64,000 nt of DNA from CAXSBR01 sp964252015 (lineage in GTDB: Bacteria > Actinomycetota > Actinomycetes > Mycobacteriales > Jatrophihabitantaceae): positions 68,824-132,823 of the forward strand of contig CAXULW010000010.1 of NCBI GenBank assembly GCA_964252015.1, in the 5' to 3' direction. The notes under the pieces are model-generated. The model saw only the letters and a program-made list of their open reading frames with translations. It had not been told where the DNA came from and ran no database searches. The translations under genes and the position numbers were made by a program. This document shows, one piece after another, positions 35,525 through 43,745 of this stretch (its first letter is position 1; the number at the start of each line of letters is the position of its first letter).

Positions 35525-36439
35525 ATGCGCATCTTCGTGACTGGAGCATCCGGTTGGATCGGCTCGGCGGTCGTGCCCGAGCTGCTGGGCGCCGGGCACG
35601 ACGTCGTCGGCCTGGCTCGATCCGAGCGTGCGGCCGACACGATCGCCGGTCTCGGCGCCGAGGCTCATCGCGGCAGCCTGGACGACATCGAGTCCCTACG
35701 CTCCGGCGCGGAAAAGGCCGAGGGCATCGTCCACCTGGGTTACCACCACGACTTCGCGCAGATGGCCGAGGCCCCCCAGCTCGACCGGCGCGCCGTCGAC
35801 ACGTTCGGCGAGGTGCTCGCCGGCACCGGCGGTCCCCTCGTCGTCGCCGCGGGCGTACTCGGGATCGGCGGTGGCCAGTTAGCGACCGAGCGTGACCGGC
35901 CCGATCCCACGGTGCATCCCCGCGCCGCCACCGGGCAGATAGTGCTGGACCTGGCCGACCGGGGCGTGCGGACCTCGCTGGTCCGGTTCGCGCCGATCGT
36001 GCACGGGCCGGGTGACCACGGTTTCATCGCCACGCTGGTCGAGCTGGCCCACCGCACGGGCGTGGCCGGGTACGTCGACGACGGCAGCAACCGCTGGCCC
36101 GCCGTGCATCGCCTGGACGCCGCCCAGCTCGTCCAACTCGCCGTCGGTTCCGCGCCGGCCGGGTCGGTGCTGCACGCCGTCGCCGAGCCGGGCGTACCCA
36201 CCCGTGAGATCGCCGAGGCGATCGGACGATCGATCGACGTGCCGGCGCGGTCCGTTCCGTCCGCGGAAGCCGCGGAGCACTTCGGCTGGATTGGACGGTT
36301 CTTCGCGATGGATTCCGCGGCGTCGAACACCCTGACCCGCGAGCTCATGACGTGGACCCCGACGCATCCCGGTCTGCTCGACGACCTCGACGCCGGGCGC
36401 TACGCCGACGGGTCACCGCACTCGATCGCCGGCAGCTGA
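35525..36439 (+). CDS. SDR family oxidoreductase, atypical (NmrA/epimerase-like)
   Basis: 304 residues starting MRIFVTGASGWIGSAVVPELL, with the Rossmann glycine motif at 7-13. The middle carries HLGYHHDFA and GVLGIGG instead of a clear Y-x-x-x-K, typical of atypical extended SDRs. The C-terminus PSAEAAEHFGWIGRFFAMDSAASNTLTRELMTWTP matches actinobacterial SDRs induced through a divergent TetR regulator. ATG at 35525 is favoured over 35429, which would lie across the operators. Substrate unknown. Confidence 0.85.
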   Translation: MRIFVTGASGWIGSAVVPELLGAGHDVVGLARSERAADTIAGLGAEAHRGSLDDIESLRSGAEKAEGIVHLGYHHDFAQMAEAPQLDRRAVDTFGEVLAGTGGPLVVAAGVLGIGGGQLATERDRPDPTVHPRAATGQIVLDLADRGVRTSLVRFAPIVHGPGDHGFIATLVELAHRTGVAGYVDDGSNRWPAVHRLDAAQLVQLAVGSAPAGSVLHAVAEPGVPTREIAEAIGRSIDVPARSVPSAEAAEHFGWIGRFFAMDSAASNTLTRELMTWTPTHPGLLDDLDAGRYADGSPHSIAGS

Positions 36440-36450
36440 ACACAGGTCGA

Positions 36451-37029
36451 TCAAGGGCTGCGGCGGCCGTCCTGCCACTCGCGGTAAGGGATGCGGGGGA
36501 TGGCGACGAGTTCGCCGAGACGGGCCCACTCGGCCCCGCCCAGCCGGGCCAGCGGGTCGACGGCGCGCGCATCGGGTAGGCCGTCCGCGCCCAGCACGCT
36601 CGGGTGGGCAGCGAGATGGACGATCTCGCCGAACACCATCACGCAGTCGCCGATGACGTGTTCCCCGGACACCCGGCACTCGAACACGACCGGGGCCGAG
36701 CGGACGCGGGGCGGCGTCACGACCACGCTGGGTTCCCGCTCGAGCGCGGCCGCGTCGAACTCGCTCAGCGCGCTGGGAAAGTTGGTGGCCGAATCATTCA
36801 TGGCGTGCAGCTGGGACCAGGTGCCGATGTTGAGGACAAACTCCTTCGTGGCGCGCACGTTGGCCAACGTGTCCTTGGCCCCGACCGAGACGAAACACAG
36901 GGTGGCCGGGTCCACCCCGGCCACCGTCGTGAACGAGTGCGGCGCCACGTTGTCGACGCCGTCCACCGAGATCGACGACACCCAGGCGATGGGGCGCGGG
37001 ATGAGCGAAGCGGTGAGCCAGGGATACAA
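36451..37029 (-). CDS. Flavin reductase family protein (FMN-binding split barrel)
   Basis: 192 residues from the chosen start. The flavin-binding signature LYPWLTASLIPRPIAWVSSISVDGVDN opens the split-barrel domain; NVAPHSFTTVAGVDPATLCFVSVG and KEFVLNIGTWSQLHAMN follow. It likely binds FMN and reduces flavin or carries out an oxidoreductase reaction. Start is uncertain: no ATG or GTG is in frame between this domain and the overlapping upstream gene. TTG at 37029 has GAAGG just before it, while CTG at 37062 would give a more typical N-terminus (MELDPGQ). Separated from the SDR gene by convergent stops. Confidence 0.75.
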   Translation of the reverse strand: MYPWLTASLIPRPIAWVSSISVDGVDNVAPHSFTTVAGVDPATLCFVSVGAKDTLANVRATKEFVLNIGTWSQLHAMNDSATNFPSALSEFDAAALEREPSVVVTPPRVRSAPVVFECRVSGEHVIGDCVMVFGEIVHLAAHPSVLGADGLPDARAVDPLARLGGAEWARLGELVAIPRIPYREWQDGRRSP

Positions 37030-37103
37030 GCCGCCTTCGACCTGGCCCGGGTCGAGCTCCAGCCGACCACGTTCACTCGGCTCCGGCGGGGGCAGCGGCG
37101 GGG

Positions 37104-37340
37104 TCAGAGGCGCGGGTCGATCTGGTTGGGCTCGGTGTAGGTCGCGCCGTCGGCCCGGTAGGTGACGTCGGTACGGCGCCGGCTGTTCATCACGGCCAGG
37201 GTCAGGGCCATACCGATGAACCCGACGATCATCAGGATCACGCCCACCGTGCCGACGTTGATGCCGCTGATGTGCTTGGTGACCGCGAACTTCAGGATCG
37301 CCCCGATCGCGATGAGGGTCAGGCTGCCGCCGATGCCCAT
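37104..37340 (-). CDS. DUF6458 family small membrane protein
   Basis: 78 residues, two membrane helices (GGSLTLIAIGAILKFAV and VGVILMIVGFIGMALTLAV) and a polar C-terminus SRRRTDVTYRADGATYTEPN. MGIGGS at the N-terminus is the family hallmark. Function unknown; widespread in actinobacteria. ATG at 37340 has GGCGAGG upstream; an extension to 37376 is unsupported. Confidence 0.8.
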   Translation of the reverse strand: MGIGGSLTLIAIGAILKFAVTKHISGINVGTVGVILMIVGFIGMALTLAVMNSRRRTDVTYRADGATYTEPNQIDPRL

Positions 37341-37506
37341 GACCTCGCCTGCCCTTCCTTGCTCGCCGGTATCCACTTGACTCGCCGGTATCCACCCGTT
37401 GAGACCATTCTCGCACCCCTTGCGGCGCCGCGGTGTATCAAACAGCCGCGCAACGGGTCTGTCCTATGAGCACCCGCTGGACGAGACTCACCGAGAGCGG
37501 TTCGCA

Positions 37507-37570
37507 CCGGGTGGCTGATGCCGAATGACACTGGGTGGCTGACGCCACCTGACACTGGGTGGCTGACGCC
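37507..37570. repeat. 24-bp tandem repeat, 2.7 copies
   Basis: Units at 37507-37530, 37531-37554 and 37555-37570, consensus CTGGGTGGCTGACGCC plus CACCTGACA. They end 17 bp before the start of the 918-residue membrane protein gene and may form part of its leader. Confidence 0.7.
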
Positions 37571-37586
37571 AGGGCGGGAGAGGCTC

Positions 37587-40343
37587 ATGTCCAAGATCGA
37601 CACGGCAGAGATGGACGTCGTCGAGCTCAGGGTGCATGGGGTGTCCGGCACGCCGCCCGAGGAACTGCTCGACCGGGGCGAGGTGTACCGGCTGGCCGGC
37701 GACTCGACCGCGGGCTTCTACCGGCCCCGCCTGGCCGAGGAACGCACCGACGGGTCGTGGGCACCGTTGCTGCCCGGCTCGCAGGACGGCCCGCAACTGG
37801 AGGGCTACGCCTGGGGCGGGCTCACGTCGGGCGCGCCGTCCCGCGCGTTCTGGTTGTTGTTGTTGCCGTTCACGCTGGTCAACCTGGCGCCCCGAATGCG
37901 CCCCCCGGTGCCCGCCCGCGACGACAACCGGGCCGACCCGCTGGTGTGGGCGACGTGGTACCTGAGCCGGTTGCTCGCGCTCACCCTCACGGTGGTCCTG
38001 GTTCTCAGCGCGTCCGGCATCGGTGACGACCTGGTCGGGTGGCAGTGCGGGCAGGGCACCCGGTGCGCGCAGGCCAATCCGCAGTGGTTCGCCCGGTTCG
38101 CTTTCGGCGCGTCGCGCGGTGGCACGAACGTCCACGGCCTGTCGGTCGACCTGCGGCTGGCACTGGGCACGCTCGCGCCGTTGCTCGTCGTCGCCCTGTT
38201 GTGGTCGATCAGCCGGACCACGATCAACCGCTACGAACAGGTCACCCCCAACGTGGCCGGCCTGTCCGATCCGTCCGAGGCGTCCGGCGTGGCCGGTGAG
38301 GTCGGGCTGGGTTCGGGCTGGATGTGGCAGAACAGCGCGCTCGTGCAGCGCCTCGGCGCGGTCCACATCCAGGCCGGGCTGGCCACCGCGCTCTGGACGA
38401 TCGCCGGACCGCTGGAGCCGGACTGGCAACTGCACAAAACTCCTTGGCACAACGGGCTCGGCGCCGAGATCTACCGCCACGGCCTGGGGCTGCTCGCCGT
38501 CCTCGTCATCGGTTACAGCGTCGTCGTCATGGCCGTGCCGTCGTTCAGCCGGCACGACCACGCACCGGGGTGGCACCGTCTCAGCCGGGTCGTATGGGCC
38601 GTGCTCGGCGTGGCCTGGCTGATGGTCACGCTGCGGTTGCTGTCCCACCATCGGCTGCTGGGTCAGGACGGCGTGCGGCACGCCTACCTGAACGTCGACG
38701 GGGAGCCGGCCGGCGGGCTGCCGGGATTCTCGGGCACGGTGCTCGGACTGTTCCTGTTCCAGATCGGCGTCATCATCGCGCTGGGCATCGTGGTCGCGGT
38801 GGCCCGCCGCCGCGCCGTGCGTCATCCCAGCGACCTGACCACCGGCAACGCCCCCGCCGGTTGCTACGGGTACAGCGCGATCCTCATCGCCACCACGGGC
38901 GTATTCCTGGCCGCGGTGTTCTCGGCCGGGGCGTACCTGTTCACCGCGGGATGGCTGCACACCGGGTCGCTCAAGCCGGGCTTTCACGCCATGGCCCTGG
39001 TGCCGACGACGTTCCACCTGCCCGAGGCGATCAAGCTGGCCGCGTTGGCTTACACCCTGTGCGTGATCTGGCTCGCGGTGGTGCTGGTGTTCGCCGCGGT
39101 GTGGTTCTTCACCGCTTCGAGGCGCAACTGGCACGGGTTGGTCGACGTGAGCGCGTTCACCGCCGACTATCCCGGCGTGGACCAGAACGACCCGTTGGTG
39201 GCCAAGCGCAAGCAGGAGATCCTGCGGGCGTTCTTCCAGGCCCGCCTGGTGGACGTCGCCGGCGGGCCATTGGTGGTGGTCGTGGGTATGGGCACGATCA
39301 TCTCCGGGGTCATCGGCGCGATCCTGTTCGGCGAGCACGTCGGACACTGGGGTTGGGCCGAACGCAGCGGCCGCTGGCTGGCGGAAAGCCACCCGGCCAC
39401 CCAGGCGTCCCTGCAGTCGAGCATTCCCGGCCTGGAGGTCGTCGGGGCCTACCTGACCGTGCTGACGCTGCTGCTCATGGTCAGCCTCGGCGGCCTGGCC
39501 TTCCGGGTGCCGGCCACCCGCCGCTCGGTCGGCATCCTGTGGGACATCGCGTCGTTCTGGCCGCGCACCGCCCATCCGCTGGCCGCGCCGTGCTACGCCG
39601 AACGCACCGTCCCCGACCTCATCACCCGGATCGGGTTCTACCGCCATCGCCCGAAAGACGGCGTGGGCGTGGTCCTGACCGGCCACAGCCAGGGCACCGT
39701 CATCAGCGCCGCCGCGCTGCTACAAATGGCCGAACGCGCACCGGACGATTCCCTGGCCGGCTCGGCGGGCAGTCCGGCGGACGGTTCGGTGGCCGGCTCG
39801 GCGGGCAGTCCGGCCGGTGACGCGCTGACGGGCGTCTCGTTGCTCACCTGCGGGTGCGTGCTGCGCCGGCTCTACGGCCGTTACTTCCCGGTCTACTTCG
39901 GGGCACCGGTGTTCGAGCGACTGGCCGGCCACCTCGGCGGCACCGAAGCCACACCGGCGCGCTGGCTGAACCTGTGGCGTTACACCGACTACCTGGGCGG
40001 GATGGTCACCGCCGGCCCGCCCCCGCGCAAAGCCCCCGCCGCGGTCCCGGAACGGACGCCGCCGTCAACCATCACCGAGGAGCATCTGCGCGATCCGGCC
40101 TACCTCAACCCGTGCCCGGGCGACACCGTGGCCGGCCCGCCGCTGCGCCACTCGGACTTCTGGAAGAGCCCCGACGGCACGTTCCAGGACCTGATGCGCA
40201 AGCTGGCCGACCAGGTAAGACCGGCCGCCCAGCCAGCAACAATCAGCCCGCCCGAGAAGGTGTCCGAGCCCAGGTCAACGGGCCCGTTCGCGCGGAGCAG
40301 CGAACCGCGTGCGCGAGAGAGCAGCGACGCGGGCCGGGGTTAG
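37587..40343 (+). CDS. Large polytopic membrane protein with alpha/beta-hydrolase motif
   Basis: 918 residues. A soluble N-terminus begins VELRVHGVSGTPPEELL, reminiscent of the first strand of an alpha/beta hydrolase. About ten membrane segments follow between ~85 and ~660. A cytoplasmic or extracellular C-terminal part then has the nucleophile elbow VVLTGHSQGTVISAAAL (Ser near residue 700). A Gly/Ser/Ala repeat (DSLAGSAGSPADGSVAGSAGSPAGD) and a disordered tail end the protein. The split arrangement, with strand 1 before and the elbow after the membrane region, suggests a hydrolase with a large membrane insertion. Substrate unknown; lipid or ester hydrolysis is possible. ATG at 37587 has GGGAGAGG upstream. 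Confidence 0.7.
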   Translation: MSKIDTAEMDVVELRVHGVSGTPPEELLDRGEVYRLAGDSTAGFYRPRLAEERTDGSWAPLLPGSQDGPQLEGYAWGGLTSGAPSRAFWLLLLPFTLVNLAPRMRPPVPARDDNRADPLVWATWYLSRLLALTLTVVLVLSASGIGDDLVGWQCGQGTRCAQANPQWFARFAFGASRGGTNVHGLSVDLRLALGTLAPLLVVALLWSISRTTINRYEQVTPNVAGLSDPSEASGVAGEVGLGSGWMWQNSALVQRLGAVHIQAGLATALWTIAGPLEPDWQLHKTPWHNGLGAEIYRHGLGLLAVLVIGYSVVVMAVPSFSRHDHAPGWHRLSRVVWAVLGVAWLMVTLRLLSHHRLLGQDGVRHAYLNVDGEPAGGLPGFSGTVLGLFLFQIGVIIALGIVVAVARRRAVRHPSDLTTGNAPAGCYGYSAILIATTGVFLAAVFSAGAYLFTAGWLHTGSLKPGFHAMALVPTTFHLPEAIKLAALAYTLCVIWLAVVLVFAAVWFFTASRRNWHGLVDVSAFTADYPGVDQNDPLVAKRKQEILRAFFQARLVDVAGGPLVVVVGMGTIISGVIGAILFGEHVGHWGWAERSGRWLAESHPATQASLQSSIPGLEVVGAYLTVLTLLLMVSLGGLAFRVPATRRSVGILWDIASFWPRTAHPLAAPCYAERTVPDLITRIGFYRHRPKDGVGVVLTGHSQGTVISAAALLQMAERAPDDSLAGSAGSPADGSVAGSAGSPAGDALTGVSLLTCGCVLRRLYGRYFPVYFGAPVFERLAGHLGGTEATPARWLNLWRYTDYLGGMVTAGPPPRKAPAAVPERTPPSTITEEHLRDPAYLNPCPGDTVAGPPLRHSDFWKSPDGTFQDLMRKLADQVRPAAQPATISPPEKVSEPRSTGPFARSSEPRARESSDAGRG

Positions 40344-40471
40344 CACGCTCGCCAGCGGGCGTGGGATGACGCGCGCGTCCGCGGCGTCGCAGGTCCGCGC
40401 CAGGGAGCGATCAGGGCGAGCAGGAGCCGCCGCAGAGCGTGCCGGTCTGTGCGTGACGCATACTGCTCGCC

Positions 40472-41230
40472 ATGGACAAGGTCGTTGCCGATGCCGCCGC
40501 CGCGGTGGCCGACATCACCGACGGGGCCAGCCTGGCCGTGGGTGGCTTCGGGCTGTGCGGCATCCCCACCGTGCTGCTCGAGGCCCTGCTGGCCCAGGGC
40601 GCCACCGATCTGACCGTGGCCTCCAACAACTGCGGGGTGGACGGCGCCGGGCTCGGCCTGCTGCTGACCGAGCACCGAATCTCACGCGTGATCGCCTCCT
40701 ACGTGGGCGAGAACAAGGAGTTCGCCCGGCAGTACCTGGCCGGCGAGCTCCAGGTCGAACTGACCCCGCAGGGCACGCTGGCCGAACGGCTGCGCGCCGG
40801 CGGCAGCGGGATCGGCGCCTTCTTCACCCCCACCGGCGTGGGCACCTACGTGGCCGACGGCGGGATGCCGTGGCGCTACGGCACCGACGGCTCGGTGGCG
40901 ATGTCGTCACCGGCCAAGGAGGTCCGGACGTTCCACGGCCGCGATCAGGTGCTGGAGGAGGCGATCATCGCCGACTTCGGCCTGGTGCGAGCGCAGGTGG
41001 CCGACCGGCACGGCAACTGCGTCTTCCACGCCGCCGCCCGCAACTTCAACCCGCTCGCGGCGATGGCCGGGCAGATCACGATCGTCGAGGCCGAACGGGT
41101 CGTGGACGCGGGCGCGCTCGACCCGGACGCGGTGCACCTGCCCGGGGTCTTCGTCCACCGCGTCGTCGCCCTCGACGAGGCCGACGGACAGCGCAAACTG
41201 ATCGAGAAGCGCACGGTGCGGGCGTCATGA
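40472..41230 (+). CDS. 3-oxoacid CoA-transferase subunit A
   Basis: 252 residues. Contains the family I CoA-transferase alpha motif ASLAVGGFGLCGIPTVLLEAL and the following NNCGVDGAGLGLLL, ASYVGENKEF. It forms heterodimers with subunit B, exchanging CoA between succinyl-CoA and acetoacetate or another 3-oxoacid (SCOT-type). Its stop TGA opens a repeat that spans the gap to subunit B. Symbol withheld because the substrate (scoA, atoD or pcaI) is not decided by the sequence. Confidence 0.9.
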   Translation: MDKVVADAAAAVADITDGASLAVGGFGLCGIPTVLLEALLAQGATDLTVASNNCGVDGAGLGLLLTEHRISRVIASYVGENKEFARQYLAGELQVELTPQGTLAERLRAGGSGIGAFFTPTGVGTYVADGGMPWRYGTDGSVAMSSPAKEVRTFHGRDQVLEEAIIADFGLVRAQVADRHGNCVFHAAARNFNPLAAMAGQITIVEAERVVDAGALDPDAVHLPGVFVHRVVALDEADGQRKLIEKRTVRAS

Positions 41231-41312
41231 GCGAGCGAGCATCGCAGGCGCGCCAGCGCCGAGGAGCGGAACGAGCGACCGATGAGCGCTTGCGCGAAGA
41301 GGCGATGTCATG
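41227..41312 (+). repeat. Junction repeat, copy 2 (CoA-transferase A stop to B start)
   Basis: ATGAGCGAGCGAGCATCGCA at the stop of subunit A through GATGAGCGCTTGCGCGAAGA to ATGTCATGA at the start of subunit B. Nearly identical blocks flank the fabF-accD junction at 26740-26838. Confidence 0.75.
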
Positions 41313-41945
41313 AGTTTGACGCGCGAACAGCTGGCCGCCCGGGCGGCGCTGGAGCTGTCCGACGGTGAGTACGTCAACCTCGGCATCGGGCTGCCCACCC
41401 TGATTCCCAGCTACCTGCCCCCGGGCGTGCACGTGGTGATGCAGTCGGAGAACGGCATCCTCGGCGTCGGCCCGTACCCCACCGATGCCGAGGTCGACCC
41501 GGACCTGATCAACGCGGGCAAGGAAACCGTCACCGTCCAGCCCGGCTCGGCGTTCTTCGACTCGGCTACGAGCTTCGCCATGATCCGGGCCGGCAAGGTC
41601 AACGTGGCCGTGCTCGGGGCCATGCAGGTCTCGGCCCGCGGCGACCTGGCCAACTGGCTCGTGCCCGGCAAGATGGTCAAGGGCATGGGCGGCGCCATGG
41701 ACCTCGTCCACGGAGCGCGTCGCGTGATCGTGGTCATGGAGCACGTCGCCCGCGACGGATCACCCAAGATCCTCGAGGAATGCACCCTGCCGCTGACGGG
41801 CCGCGGGGTCGTCCACCGGATCATCACCGACCTGGCCGTGTTCGACGTCGACCCGGCCCTCGGGCTGACGTTGGTGGAGACCTCCCCCGGCATCACGCTC
41901 GACGAGGTCCGCACCGCCACCGGCGCGCCATTCGTCACGACCTGA
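41310..41945 (+). CDS. 3-oxoacid CoA-transferase subunit B
   Basis: 211 residues. The catalytic glutamate that forms the CoA thioester is in MQSENGILGVGP (SENG motif, ~residue 49). Other conserved blocks are VNLGIGLPTLIPSY, GSAFFDSATSFAMIRAGKVNVAVLGAMQVS and DLANWLVPGKMVKGMGGAMDLV. Works with subunit A upstream. The ATG is provided by the last bases of the junction repeat. Confidence 0.92.
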   Translation: MSLTREQLAARAALELSDGEYVNLGIGLPTLIPSYLPPGVHVVMQSENGILGVGPYPTDAEVDPDLINAGKETVTVQPGSAFFDSATSFAMIRAGKVNVAVLGAMQVSARGDLANWLVPGKMVKGMGGAMDLVHGARRVIVVMEHVARDGSPKILEECTLPLTGRGVVHRIITDLAVFDVDPALGLTLVETSPGITLDEVRTATGAPFVTT

Positions 41946-41966
41946 TGTGAACGCTGCGGCCCCCAG

Positions 41967-42224
41967 TCATCGGACGGGGCCGAGCTCTTCGGTGTCGGCG
42001 TCCAGCTGAGCCAGATCTTCAGTCAGTCCAGAATCGGCCTGAATACGAGCCAACGTGGCCACGAAGTCAGCCCGTGCTGTCCATTGCCACCTTTCCTGGA
42101 CGAGCGGGGCGATCCGGGCCACCGCCTCCCCGTTCACGGTGATCTCGATCGTTTCTCCGCTGGCGGCTCGACGCAGAACCCCAGCCGTGTCATTACGCAA
42201 TTCGCGAGAAGAGACACGCGTCAT
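41967..42224 (-). CDS. Phd/YefM-family antitoxin without adjacent toxin
   Basis: 85 residues starting MTRVSSRELRNDTAGVLRRAASGE, the standard Phd/YefM DNA-binding N-terminus, followed by IEITVNGEAVARIAPL and a short acidic C-terminus that would bind a toxin. No PIN-domain or Doc/RelE-type toxin gene lies downstream: the frame ends 22 bp from the convergent CoA-transferase gene. It is therefore an orphan antitoxin or an autonomous regulator. Confidence 0.8.
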   Translation of the reverse strand: MTRVSSRELRNDTAGVLRRAASGETIEITVNGEAVARIAPLVQERWQWTARADFVATLARIQADSGLTEDLAQLDADTEELGPVR

Positions 42225-42285
42225 GGTGCGACCGTAGCGTTTCCGCCGCATGTGCCGACCCGAACCGCCCGTGGACCGGCGCCGG

Positions 42286-43008
42286 TCAAGGGCTTGAGGC
42301 GATCGTGAGGTGAGCTGCCACCGCAACGGCGGCCAAGAGGCCCGCGGAGAGGCCGAAGCCGGCGACGGTGGACACGTGCAACACGATCAGCGCCCCGGCC
42401 AGCGCGCCGGCCAGCATGGCGGCCACGGCGAGAACGCGGGTGACCACCGCGGAACCTCGCCCCGGCTTACCCAGATCGGCGGCAATCCCGGTGAGCGTCA
42501 ACGTCAGCACGGTCGTGGTGAGGTCGGGCACGGCCAGGGCGCGCACCACCGCGTTCTGCAGGCCCATGGCCAGCGCGGCCACGGCGGCCAGCGCGTCCAC
42601 GGCACCGGCGTCGCGATGCGTTCCGGTGATCGCGGCGACGACGACGGCCACGGCGACCAGCGCGAACTCGACGACGACGCAGTCCCGCAACAGCCGCTGC
42701 GCCACCACCCGTTGCGCCGCTCCGCCCCGACGCTGCACCAGCGCACCCCCGGTGGCCGCGCCGGCCAGGAACCCACCGAGCGCGAACAGCGAGGCGGCCA
42801 ACGAGAAGCCGGCGGCCCCGGCCAGGGCGAAACCGACGAACACCACGTTGCCGGTCATGTTGGCCACGAACACCCGGCCCAGGCTGAGGATGCTTACCGC
42901 GTCGATCGATCCGGTGACCACCGTCAACCCGAGCAGAAGCACCGGCATGACGCCGAACTTGGGATGGGCCACGAGGGAGCGCCACACGTTCGGGGGCGGC
43001 GTCGGCAC
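42286..43008 (-). CDS. DUF1275 (YoaK) family membrane protein
   Basis: 240 residues, about six membrane helices. Family blocks: GLTVVTGSIDAVSILSLGRVFVANMTGNVVFVGFAL near the N-terminus, GGFLAGAATGGAL and LAMGLQNAVVRALAVPDLTTTVLTLTLTGIAADL. Predicted inner membrane protein, possibly a transporter; substrate unknown. Divergent from the urease operon. Confidence 0.88.
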   Translation of the reverse strand: MPTPPPNVWRSLVAHPKFGVMPVLLLGLTVVTGSIDAVSILSLGRVFVANMTGNVVFVGFALAGAAGFSLAASLFALGGFLAGAATGGALVQRRGGAAQRVVAQRLLRDCVVVEFALVAVAVVVAAITGTHRDAGAVDALAAVAALAMGLQNAVVRALAVPDLTTTVLTLTLTGIAADLGKPGRGSAVVTRVLAVAAMLAGALAGALIVLHVSTVAGFGLSAGLLAAVAVAAHLTIASSP

Positions 43009-43109
43009 GGATGGACGGTACCGGTCCGGACGGCCGCGGCAGAGCTCGCACCCGGGCGGGGCGCACGGCGGTCACGGACCGGAAACCTCGCTGTCCTATG
43101 GTGCCGTGC

Positions 43110-43745
43110 ATGCGATTGACCGACTACGAACGCGATCGGCTGTTGATCACCGTCGCTGCCGACGTCGCCCGACGTCGCCGTGACCGGGGCCTGAAACTGA
43201 ACTATCCCGAGGCGGTGGCCATTCTCACCGCGTTCGTGCTGGAGAGCGCGCGCGACGGAAGCGCCGTGGTCGAACTCATGTCCACCGGGTGTGAAGTCCT
43301 CACCACGGACGACGTGCTGCCGGGCGTGGCCGAACTGGTCGAGTCGGTCCAGGTCGAGGCCACGTTCCCGGACGGCACCAAGCTGGTCACGTTGCACCAC
43401 CCGGTCCGGGGGAAGCCGCCGGCCGGTCACGCCGTCATCTCCGGCGAGGTCGTGGCGGTGGACGACGTCATCGCCCTCAACGCCGGGCGCGACACGATCG
43501 CGCTCACGGTGGAGAACGCCGGCGACCGTCCCATCCAGGTCGGCTCGCACTACCACTTCGCGGCCACCAACCCGTCGCTGAGCTTCGACCGGGCCGCGGC
43601 GCGGGGGTACCGGCTCGATATTCCCGCCGGTACGTCCGTGCGCTTCGAACCCGGCATCAGCCGGCACGTGACGCTGGTGGCCCTGCGCGGCAACCGGGTC
43701 GTACCCGGACTACGACTCGAATCGGCGGGTGACCTCGATGGCTGA
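43110..43745 (+). CDS. ureAB: Fused urease gamma-beta subunit
   Basis: 211 residues joining UreA (1-~100, MRLTDYERDRLLITVAADVARRR ... GVAELVESVQVEATFPDGTKLV) directly to UreB (~101-211, PAGHAVISGEVVAVDDVI ... GSHYHFAATNPSL). The two structural subunits are separate in most bacteria but fused in some actinobacteria and helicobacters. Forms the (alpha-beta-gamma)3 urease core. ATG at 43110 is chosen from the gamma N-terminus; upstream frame is not conserved. Overlaps ureC by a few bases. Confidence 0.93.
   Translation: MRLTDYERDRLLITVAADVARRRRDRGLKLNYPEAVAILTAFVLESARDGSAVVELMSTGCEVLTTDDVLPGVAELVESVQVEATFPDGTKLVTLHHPVRGKPPAGHAVISGEVVAVDDVIALNAGRDTIALTVENAGDRPIQVGSHYHFAATNPSLSFDRAAARGYRLDIPAGTSVRFEPGISRHVTLVALRGNRVVPGLRLESAGDLDG

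Noticed and set aside
40295..40440. A third junction repeat before the CoA-transferase A gene
   Set aside because: The DNA shares GC-rich words with the junction repeat but not its conserved blocks, so similarity is only compositional.
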